From: Sporosarcina koreensis
GTDB lineage: Bacteria > Bacillota > Bacilli > Bacillales_A > Planococcaceae
DNA: 64,000 nt
Direction: 5' to 3'
Assembly: GCF_000826145.2 (NCBI RefSeq)
Contig: NZ_LN651337.1
Span: 1,561,945-1,625,944, forward strand
Shown: positions 26,253 to 32,665 of the stretch, piece after piece
Layout of the letters: each line of letters begins with the position of its first letter
How positions within the stretch are numbered: position 1 is the first letter of the stretch
Position numbers and translations under genes: made by a program
The notes under the pieces: generated by a model
Database searches by the model: none
What the model saw: only the letters and a program-made list of their open reading frames with translations
Told to the model about the DNA's origin: nothing

Positions 26253-26596
26253 GAGTTCGGTCCTTTCTTGGTGGGGGTGTCGTTCCCGCTGTGCAGGGCA
26301 TCGGGTTGGTACCTCGGGTCATCGTCGAGCGGCATGTCGGTGAGGACGAATTTTGCGAGCACGACGGTGATGATGGACATCAGGACGAAGCCGGCGACGC
26401 AGCTCCAGAAGAACCAGGCCGGGAGCCCGAGGATGTAGGTATACTCGTCGACTGGCCGGCTGCCGAGCCCGTAGGCGAAGCCGTACCACCAGACGAAGTT
26501 GAACACGGCGAGCGCGGCGCCGATCCACGCTTCCTTGTGCGCGGTTTTAAAGCGCGGGTCTTGTTTCGGGCGGGTGGTGTTGTGCTGCTGGGACAT
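26249..26596 (-). CDS. yhdT: YhdT-family small membrane protein
   Basis: The 115-residue protein starts at ATG 26596 (MSQQHN), nine bases after AGGAGG; longer in-frame extensions run into the repeat array and are not credible. Two hydrophobic segments (about 25-48 and 58-82, with WIGAALAVFNFVWWYGFAYG) match YhdT. In many bacteria YhdT is encoded directly before PanF and overlaps it, as here. It may be an accessory subunit of the transporter; this is inferred from conserved linkage, not shown by the sequence. Confidence 0.88.
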   Translation of the reverse strand: MSQQHNTTRPKQDPRFKTAHKEAWIGAALAVFNFVWWYGFAYGLGSRPVDEYTYILGLPAWFFWSCVAGFVLMSIITVVLAKFVLTDMPLDDDPRYQPDALHSGNDTPTKKGPNS

Positions 26597-26675
26597 GGTG
26601 CATGACCTCCTTTTTGTGGAAGTGGTGCTGTTTTGTTGAGTATAGCTTATTTTGGGTTGTGGGGGTAGGGGTGGG

Positions 26676-26822
26676 GCGCGGAATTGATCGGTTGGGCTGG
26701 AGTATGGAGCGGTCAGCGGGGTGAATGGAGCGGTTCGGCGGCGGAAATGATCGCTTAGCCGGGCGAATGGAGCGGTTCGGCAGTGGAATGGATCACTTCG
26801 CCCGCCGAATGGAGCGGTCGAC
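26676..26822 (+). repeat. AATGGAGCGGTT array left of the NERD gene
   Basis: Seven 20-21 bp units, among them AATTGATCGGTT, AATGGAGCGGTT and AAATGATCGCTT. Positions 26724-26800 are identical over 77 bp to 28029-28105 on the other side of the NERD gene, in direct orientation. A core-start sequence, CAACAGAAAAGGCGCAGCG, follows at 26842-26860. Confidence 0.92.
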
Positions 26823-26893
26823 ACCTCGCCCCACCGCCTCTCCAACAGAAAAGGCGCAGCGAATGCGGCGCCCACAAACTTATATGATTTAAT

Positions 26894-27844
26894 TCAGAGA
26901 GGCTCATAGCGGCTTCCCCGTCCGATTCCCTGATGACGGAGCATCGATTGGGCCAGCATTCGTTTTGCCGTGTGACGATTGGGTATTCCGGCAAATTTAC
27001 TGAAGGCTTTATTGGTCAGCTTCCCCGGCATGAGCATGAACCACTCATCGATAGCTGCAAGATGACTGGACGATTCCCGCTTGCCACACGAGCGGCATTG
27101 CCAGCGCCTGTTCATCCACATCATAACGCAAGGTTGTTTACAGTCCGAACAGAAAACGCCATTCTTCAAGTTATCTGGTGCAATTTTATAATAGGACAGC
27201 AAAGGAAACGGATTGAACTCTCGATGCGCACCGATCAGTGCATTGGCAAGCTTCTGGATTTCGGCCCCTGTTAGTAAATAGTTCTCTACAATTTGTGCAC
27301 GGAAATAAGTCGGTGCGTCGTAAGAACTCATGATCGGCAGTGACGGCTCGCCCTCAATGATCATTTGGTTGTTGTACGCAAACACAACGATGCCGGTTAC
27401 GGGGATTTGGAAATTGCGCTGGTGCAGCCATTTCTCCAAAAATTGTTTCTTGCGTTCGATCTCCGCAATGGGACTGCGGATGATTTTTGTACTTCCCTGC
27501 TTGTCCACTTGCAGGAACTGTGTAGGTTTGGCGGTAACTTTGATTTGATCAGCTCTGTTTTTAATTTCTGATATGGTGATGGATTCAGGGGAGATGTAAA
27601 GGGAGTCGATTTGGAAATGGATGCCGTCGTGGTGCAGGTAGAGGTCATGAAGGATAGCATGGGGGTGGGCGGTCCTTACCTCTTTCATATAGCGATCGTA
27701 CTCGAGTTCACCATAATAGCCTGCTTGGGTGTTGTACAATTCTTCAGCGATATAGGGGTATTTTTCATGCTGTCTTGGCAGCCGTCTCTCTAATGCGCGA
27801 AGCCCGCTGAGCAGCAAAGACGCAGAACGATATTTGTAAATCAA
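26894..27844 (-). CDS. NERD-domain protein with zinc ribbon and C-terminal helix-turn-helix-like region
   Basis: The 316-residue product starts at TTG 27844 with GAGGTGAT six bases upstream. A NERD (nuclease-related) domain spans about 38-150 (GELEYDRYM, ILHDLYLHHDGIHFQIDSLYI, ITISEIKNR). A zinc ribbon at about 232-256 has CSDC and CRSC pairs. The last 60 residues (FAGIPNRHTAKRMLAQSML) look like a small DNA-binding helical unit. The family is nuclease-fold related; DNA processing is suspected, not shown. The gene looks less GC-rich than its neighbours and is bracketed by near-identical direct repeats, which suggests acquisition or local duplication. Confidence 0.85.
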   Translation of the reverse strand: MIYKYRSASLLLSGLRALERRLPRQHEKYPYIAEELYNTQAGYYGELEYDRYMKEVRTAHPHAILHDLYLHHDGIHFQIDSLYISPESITISEIKNRADQIKVTAKPTQFLQVDKQGSTKIIRSPIAEIERKKQFLEKWLHQRNFQIPVTGIVVFAYNNQMIIEGEPSLPIMSSYDAPTYFRAQIVENYLLTGAEIQKLANALIGAHREFNPFPLLSYYKIAPDNLKNGVFCSDCKQPCVMMWMNRRWQCRSCGKRESSSHLAAIDEWFMLMPGKLTNKAFSKFAGIPNRHTAKRMLAQSMLRHQGIGRGSRYEPL

Positions 27845-27959
27845 TTCATCACCTCTTAATTTTTCTATTAGTGTAGCCTATCTGCCTGACAAAAGATATG
27901 GAAAGTGGCAAATCCGAATTATCACGAAAAATGTCCAATTCATTGGACGGGAAATGTGG

Positions 27960-28130
27960 CGCTGGATTTGAGCGGTTAGCTGGAGGAATGGAGCGGTTCG
28001 GCGACGGGATTGATCGGTCAGCAAGGGCAATGGAGCGGTTCGGCGGCGGAAATGATCGCTTAGCCGGGCGAATGGAGCGGTTCGGCAGTGGAATGGATCA
28101 CTTCGACCGCGGAATGGAGCGGTTCGGCAC
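27960..28130 (+). repeat. AATGGAGCGGTT array right of the NERD gene
   Basis: Eight units. Positions 28029-28105 are identical to 26724-26800, and similarity continues through the following unit, the pyrimidine-rich CCCCTTCCCC and the core start CAACAGAAAAGGCGCAGCG. Confidence 0.92.
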
Positions 28131-28147
28131 TCTTGCCCCCCCTTCCC

Positions 28148-28266
28148 CAACAGAAAAGGCGCAGCGCCAGCGGAGCCCGACAAGCTAGTCTTGGTTTGGT
28201 CTTTGCGCATGGGAGTGCTGGATTGGTCGCGGCCATTTCGGCGTGTAGGCACAGGGTTGTTGCCGC
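28148..28266 (+). repeat. Core module, copy beside the exonuclease gene
   Basis: ACAGAAAAGGCGCAGCG, CAGCGGAGCCCGACAAGC, TCTTTGCGCATGGGAG and GGTCGCGGCCATTTCG occur in this order, ending in GCCGCGGGAATGGAGCGG where the next array starts. The same order and near-identical sequence occur at 32363-32480. Confidence 0.85.
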
Positions 28267-28415
28267 GGGAATGGAGCGGTTGGCAGGCGGAATTGATCGC
28301 TTCGGCGCTGGAATTGAGCGGTTAGCCGGGCGAATGGAGCGGTTTGCGCGCGGAATGGAGCGCTTCGGCAGAAGAAAGGAGCGCTTAGCCGCTCGAATTG
28401 AGCGGTTCGGCACTC
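28264..28415 (+). repeat. AATGGAGCGGTT array after the core
   Basis: Seven units with AATGGAGCGGTT, AATTGATCGCTT and AATTGAGCGGTT, ending a few bases before the stop of the minus-strand exonuclease gene. Confidence 0.88.
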
Positions 28416-28422
28416 CTTCTGG

Positions 28423-29022
28423 TTATTTCGTGCAATACTGATAGATCGCGGCGGTGGCGAGGCAGTCGCCGATTGCGTTGTGGGCGTCGTGTTCGAGTTC
28501 CAGGTATTGGGTGAGGGTGGTGAGTTTGTGATTGGGCGTGTCTTTGATTTTCTGGCGTGCGATTTTGACAGTGTCGATGACGGTGTAGGCGGGCAGGGTG
28601 ATGCCGGCTTTGCCGTCGAGTGCGTACAGGAAGCCCATGTCGAACGAGGCGTTGTGCGCGATGATGGGCAGGTCGCCGATGAAATCGACGAGGTCAGCGA
28701 GTTTGTCTTCGATGAGCGGTGCGTCTGCGACCATTTCGTTCGAGATGCCGGTGAGCCGGGTGATGGTCGGCGAGATGTGGCGCTGCGGATTGATGAGCAC
28801 GTCCATCTCTTCATCTTTCCAATGGTTGAAGTAGCGGATGGCACCGATCTGGATGATTTTATCTGCACCGGCACGGAGTCCGGTCGTTTCGAAGTCGAGC
28901 ACGACGTAGTCGGAGACGGTCTTCGTGCTTTTCTTGTATTTGGCCGAGGTCGTTTTGCGGGAGCGGTTCGGCTGCTCGGCTTTCTGCTGCAGCAGCCGGA
29001 TCGCTTTTTCGTGGATGTCCAT
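28423..29022 (-). CDS. DEDDh 3'-5' exonuclease (DnaQ-like)
   Basis: The 199-residue protein has an exonuclease domain with all catalytic residues: D43 and E45 (LDFETTG), D128 (HNASFDMGF), H181 and D186 (HNAIGDC). A basic, low-complexity N-terminus (1-36) precedes it. It resembles PolC/DnaQ epsilon-type domains and stand-alone exonucleases acting on single-stranded DNA or RNA ends. It is a paralogue of the protein at 38087-38722. Its start has AAGGAG upstream, and a palindrome covers the likely -10. Confidence 0.88.
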   Translation of the reverse strand: MDIHEKAIRLLQQKAEQPNRSRKTTSAKYKKSTKTVSDYVVLDFETTGLRAGADKIIQIGAIRYFNHWKDEEMDVLINPQRHISPTITRLTGISNEMVADAPLIEDKLADLVDFIGDLPIIAHNASFDMGFLYALDGKAGITLPAYTVIDTVKIARQKIKDTPNHKLTTLTQYLELEHDAHNAIGDCLATAAIYQYCTK

Positions 29023-29044
29023 AGGGCATCGCTCCTTCTGAAAT

Positions 29045-29064
29045 GTGTACTGTTTTCAGTATAC
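29045..29064. promoter_or_regulatory. Palindrome over the -10 of the exonuclease gene
   Basis: GTGTACTG, TTTT, CAGTATAC form an inverted repeat with seven of eight pairs. The minus-strand -10 TATACT (29058-29063) lies in one arm. This arrangement suits a repressor site; it does not match the Firmicutes LexA box. Confidence 0.35.
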
Positions 29065-29096
29065 CCGCGATGCCGGGTCTCACGCTTGTTTCGAGA

Positions 29097-29861
29097 TTAT
29101 AAGATTTTTTTATTGAAATGAAGAACGGCTGTCACCAGCAGCACGGCAACCAAGCCGACTGATACGAGCAGCGGACCGGTGAAGTCACCGGGCGCGGCCT
29201 CCCCTGTCAGCAGGCTGGCCGAATCACTGATGAGCACGATGGGGCTCCAGTCAGCGCTGTCGGGGACCAGCCTCGTCAGGAACAGGACGATGACCGCAAC
29301 GGCCGCTGTCAGCAGGCCGCCATACCCTGTCGCGAACAGCGTGCTGCCCCATAGCGTGACGGTGAACAGGAGCAGGCCGAACAGCCAGATGCAGCCGATG
29401 GCGAGGGCCAGGTGCCGGATGATGGATTGATCCCAGTAATAGGCGGTGTACGCCCAGGTAATGCCGGCCGACAGCAGCAGGCCGAACGTCCAGTACGCCG
29501 CGCCGGTGACCCATTTTGCGGTGAGGACGGTGCTGCGGCGCAGTCCTTTCGTCAGCAGGATGGTGAGGGTGCCGCGCTCGAGTTCCTTCGACATCATCGT
29601 CGAAAACAGCAGAATGAACAGGACGAGCCCCATCTGCGGCACGTTTTTGTAGAACTGCATCCATGAGTCGAGCGCCGTCGGATCGGGCAGATCGAGCGCC
29701 GCCCCTTCCGGCAGCAGGTTTTCCATGACGGCGGGCATGATCTTCGCTGTGAACGGGTTCAGCACGCCGAGGATCGAGAAAATGACCGCAACGAGCAGCA
29801 GCTTGTATGATTTCACGCTTTCTGTCCATTCTTTTTTCAGAAATCCGAACCAGGGCGTCAT
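29097..29861 (-). CDS. ABC-2 type transporter permease
   Basis: The 254-residue protein has six hydrophobic segments and the ABC2_membrane pattern (KELERGTLTILLTKGLRRSTVLTAKW at about 90-115). It forms the membrane part of an exporter with the ATPase encoded upstream, whose stop overlaps this start by four bases. The PLDc_N / ATPase / permease order recalls B. subtilis YxlE-YxlF-YxlG. The substrate is unknown. Confidence 0.88.
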   Translation of the reverse strand: MTPWFGFLKKEWTESVKSYKLLLVAVIFSILGVLNPFTAKIMPAVMENLLPEGAALDLPDPTALDSWMQFYKNVPQMGLVLFILLFSTMMSKELERGTLTILLTKGLRRSTVLTAKWVTGAAYWTFGLLLSAGITWAYTAYYWDQSIIRHLALAIGCIWLFGLLLFTVTLWGSTLFATGYGGLLTAAVAVIVLFLTRLVPDSADWSPIVLISDSASLLTGEAAPGDFTGPLLVSVGLVAVLLVTAVLHFNKKIL

Positions 29862-30754
29862 TTGAGCACCTCCATAACGACATCTTCGAGTGCTTTCTTG
29901 TGCGGGTGCATCGTGTTGGTTGCGATACCGCGGTCTGCGAGCGCTTTTGTGAATGAAATCCGGGCAGCTGCGTCCGGCAGGCGGACGATGAGTGCACCGT
30001 GTTCGATCTTCATTTCCGCCGGGAAGTCTGTGAGCTGTGCATGGATCTCTTCTATAGAAGGGCCGTCGAATGTGAAGGCGAATTCGTGCTTCGTCTCGCG
30101 GTCGAGCCGGGCGAGTTCATCGTCGAAGATGATTTTGCCGCCGTGCAGCATGGCGATGCGGTCGCAGATCTGCTCGGCGTCGGACAGGATGTGCGTCGAG
30201 AAGAACACGGTCGTGTCCTGTTTCGCCGCCTGCAGGATCGACAGGATCTGGGCGCGGCCGGCCGGGTCGAGGGCGGACGTCGGTTCGTCGCAGATGAGCA
30301 GCTTCGGCCGGTTGAGCAGCGCCTGGGCGATGCCGAGCCGTTGTTTCATCCCCCGGGAGTAGGTTCGGATCGGGCTGTTCGTGTCGAGGCCGACGAGTTC
30401 CAGCAGCTCGGTGATGCGGGTGTTCCGTTCCTGTTTTGGCATCTCGGTGATGACGGCGCACAGTTCAAGGTACTCGCGGGCGCTGTAGTACGGGTAGAAT
30501 TCCGGGACGTCAGGCAGGTAGCCGACGTGGGCGTTCGATGCGGTCTGGCCGAATGTGACGGGTGTGCCGGCGATCGTGATTGTGCCGGATGTCAGCGGGG
30601 TGAGGCCGAGCATGCCGTGCATGAGCGTCGTCTTGCCGGCGCCGTTCGCACCGACGAAGCCGCAGATCGTATGCTCGGGAATTACGAGATCGATGTTGTC
30701 CAGGACGGTTCTATCGCCGAATTTTTTCGTGACGTTCTTGATCTCAACGAGCAT
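29858..30754 (-). CDS. ABC transporter ATP-binding protein
   Basis: The 298-residue ATPase has Walker A GANGAGKTTLM (about 35-45), Q-loop, signature YSRGMKQRLGIAQAL, Walker B LLICDEPTSALDP and the H-loop FFSTHIL. A C-terminal 80-residue extension is typical of the ABC-2 drug or lantibiotic immunity class. It overlaps the upstream small membrane gene by 11 bp and the downstream permease by four, so the four genes from 32062 are one coupled operon. Confidence 0.93.
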   Translation of the reverse strand: MLVEIKNVTKKFGDRTVLDNIDLVIPEHTICGFVGANGAGKTTLMHGMLGLTPLTSGTITIAGTPVTFGQTASNAHVGYLPDVPEFYPYYSAREYLELCAVITEMPKQERNTRITELLELVGLDTNSPIRTYSRGMKQRLGIAQALLNRPKLLICDEPTSALDPAGRAQILSILQAAKQDTTVFFSTHILSDAEQICDRIAMLHGGKIIFDDELARLDRETKHEFAFTFDGPSIEEIHAQLTDFPAEMKIEHGALIVRLPDAAARISFTKALADRGIATNTMHPHKKALEDVVMEVLK

Positions 30755-30965
30755 CTTGGTCTCCCCTTCCGATCGTGAAATAGACGAGCGGGCCGAGGAA
30801 CTGGATGAAGACGACGATGAGCAGCCACATCACCATATTGCCGAACCGGTAGTGCGGGTGGCGGATGACGTGGACGGCCGAGAAGATCGCGAGTCCGACT
30901 TGCAGGATGACGAGCGGGATGAGGAATGGCAAGTACTCGATGAGCAGGTCGATATCGGTGTTCAT
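30744..30965 (-). CDS. PLDc_N-domain small membrane protein (YxlE-like)
   Basis: The 73-residue protein has two transmembrane segments with the PLDc_N pattern (HVIRHPHYRFGNMVMW, LGPLVYFTIGR). In B. subtilis YxlE, of the same domain, helps YxlD restrain sigma-Y and precedes an ABC transporter. Here no ECF sigma factor is present; an HTH regulator occupies the first position. It probably modulates the transporter or regulator at the membrane. Confidence 0.85.
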   Translation of the reverse strand: MNTDIDLLIEYLPFLIPLVILQVGLAIFSAVHVIRHPHYRFGNMVMWLLIVVFIQFLGPLVYFTIGRGDQDAR

Positions 30966-32062
30966 TGGATTCCCTCCAGTCCGAAACGGAGTTCGGTGAG
31001 TAAGTCTTTCATTTCTTCGTCGTCCCGGTACGGCGCGAAGAAGGGGGCGTCGAAGATTTCGAACAGCGACTGTTTGACGAGCCGGTCGCTGCGCAGGGCA
31101 TTCGTGCCGAGGTCGAGTTCCTCGAGCCAGCTGTCGAGCCGGTTGAAGTACGTGTCGCCGTGCAGATCGATCGGGAACAGATACTTCGTGCAGACGCGGA
31201 CAAATTTTGATAGATACGCATACATCTGCGGGCGGTCGCCGTGGATGGCCGCAAGCTGCGCGGTGCCTGCGTAGAACTGCAGGCAGACGTTCGGATGCAG
31301 TTTCTCCAGGTCGTACAGGCCGATGAGTCCTTCGGTGCGGCGGAGCGTTTCCGCGGAGACCGTGGGATCATCCGCGGACAGCCTCAAATAGAGCGGCGCC
31401 GCACCGACGAGCTGCAGGAGATTCTGATACATCATCACCTGAAGTGCTCGCATCGCTTCGTCCGTCTGCCCGAGCTGTTCGTAGGCGGTCGCAAGCAGCG
31501 CTTCATCACCGATGCTCGGCCGGATGACGCCGTCGAGCAGGCGGAGTGTCGTTTCCGGGTCACCCTGCATGGAGGCGACCGTCGCCTGCAGCGAGTTCGC
31601 CTGGCGCAGCACCCAGACGTCTTCGGACAGCGTGCGGATGCGGTCGAGCCAAGTGTTGATGGTCGTCAAGACGGCAGGACCGTTTTCCGTGAGGATGAAG
31701 TGATTGAGCATGAGGACGCTCATCTGCAGCAGCAGGCCGGCGTCGCGATAGCCGTGCCGTACTTCTTCGAGGACATCCTGGTACACGTCGGCGAATGGCT
31801 CGTGTGCGAATCGTTTGGAATAGCCGATGTACAGCGTCTGGATCGCCTGTTTGGACAGTGTCTGTTCATAGCCGAGCAGCTCGTCGACGGTCAAGTTGAA
31901 GTAGGCGGCGATCTTCGGCAGCAGCGTGATGTCGGGATAGCTCAGCCCTTTTTCCCATTTGGAGACCGACGCTTTGGAAACCTGGCAGTGCGCGGCGAGG
32001 GTTTCCTGGGTGATGCCGTGTTTTTGCCGTTCGCGGTGAATGATTGTGCTGATGTGGAGCAT
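30962..32062 (-). CDS. XRE-type regulator with long helical C-terminal domain
   Basis: The 366-residue protein has an N-terminal helix-turn-helix (residues about 8-62, ITQETLAAHCQVSKASVSKWEKG). About 300 residues of predicted helices in TPR-like array follow, the arrangement of ligand- or peptide-sensing XRE regulators. It is first gene of the HTH - PLDc_N - ATPase - permease operon, with four-base overlap to the next gene, so it probably controls its own operon in response to the exported or sensed compound. Confidence 0.85.
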   Translation of the reverse strand: MLHISTIIHRERQKHGITQETLAAHCQVSKASVSKWEKGLSYPDITLLPKIAAYFNLTVDELLGYEQTLSKQAIQTLYIGYSKRFAHEPFADVYQDVLEEVRHGYRDAGLLLQMSVLMLNHFILTENGPAVLTTINTWLDRIRTLSEDVWVLRQANSLQATVASMQGDPETTLRLLDGVIRPSIGDEALLATAYEQLGQTDEAMRALQVMMYQNLLQLVGAAPLYLRLSADDPTVSAETLRRTEGLIGLYDLEKLHPNVCLQFYAGTAQLAAIHGDRPQMYAYLSKFVRVCTKYLFPIDLHGDTYFNRLDSWLEELDLGTNALRSDRLVKQSLFEIFDAPFFAPYRDDEEMKDLLTELRFGLEGIQ

Positions 32063-32091
32063 GGTGGGTCCTCCTTTTTCTCGTTATCTCC

Positions 32092-32119
32092 AGTATAAGT
32101 TACTTGTTGGCTGATTCAA
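32092..32119 (-). promoter_or_regulatory. Promoter of the HTH-ABC operon
   Basis: On the minus strand TTGAAT (32114-32119), 16 bp, TATACT (32092-32097). The start site would fall about 20 bases before AGGAGG and the ATG at 32062. Confidence 0.65.
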
Positions 32120-32189
32120 TGACGTTTTGGTTGACTTGCGCGGAGGAGAATCAACCATTGGATGATTTTATTAACTTAATGTGCAGATG

Positions 32190-32345
32190 AAATGGGCGGG
32201 TTGCGTCGGTGAATGGAGCGGTTCGGCAGTGGAATGGAGCGGTTTACCGGGCGAATGGATCGGTTCGGCAGTGGAATTGATCGCTTCGCTCGGGGAATTG
32301 ATCGCTTGGCCAGTGGAATGGAGCGGTCGCTCAACCCGGCTGTCC
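32190..32345 (+). repeat. AATGGAGCGGTT array upstream of the HTH-ABC operon
   Basis: Seven units, starting with an AATGGGCGGGTT variant and followed by AATGGAGCGGTT and AATTGATCGCTT types. A pyrimidine-rich tract (CTTCCCCTCCC) separates it from the core at 32363. Confidence 0.88.
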
Positions 32346-32362
32346 ACTGCGCTTCCCCTCCC

Positions 32363-32480
32363 TGACAGAAAAGGCGGAGCGTCAGCGGAGCCCGACAAGC
32401 TAGTGTTGGTCTTTGCGCATGGGAGGGCTTGAATGGTCGCGGCCATTTCGATGTGTGGGACGGGATTGCAGCCGCGGGAA
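32363..32480 (+). repeat. Core module, copy before the giant subtilase gene
   Basis: ACAGAAAAGGCGGAGCG, CAGCGGAGCCCGACAAGC, TCTTTGCGCATGGGAG, GGTCGCGGCCATTTCG and GCCGCGGGAATGGAGCGG follow in the same order as at 28148-28266, with scattered substitutions and one five-base gap. Confidence 0.85.
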
Positions 32481-32625
32481 TGGAGCGGTTTACCGGGCGA
32501 ATGGAGCGGTTCGGCGACGGGATTGATCGCTCAGCTGGGGGAATGGAGCGGTCCGGCATTAGAATTGATCGGTTCGCCGAGTGAATGGAGCGCTTAGGTC
32601 GCGAAATGGAGCGGTCGGCAGGTTG
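32473..32625 (+). repeat. AATGGAGCGGTT array before the giant subtilase gene
   Basis: Seven units, all in plus orientation, ending next to the terminator at 32632. Confidence 0.88.
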
Positions 32626-32631
32626 CCATGC

Positions 32632-32659
32632 AAAAAGGGTGCCCGCGGGCACCCTTTTT
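32632..32659. terminator. Terminator of the giant subtilase gene
   Basis: AAAAAGGGTGCCC pairs with GGGCACCCTTTTT with almost no loop, a perfect palindrome able to act in both directions. The stop codon of the minus-strand gene is seven bases away. Confidence 0.9.
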
Positions 32660-32665
32660 CCAGCA

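Noticed and set aside
25386..26438. A 350-codon plus-strand frame opposite panF/yhdT
   Set aside because: Asp/Glu/Arg-rich antisense shadow of two well-identified genes.
29045..29064. LexA/SOS box at the exonuclease promoter
   Set aside because: The palindrome lacks the GAAC-N4-GTTC pattern of Firmicutes LexA sites.
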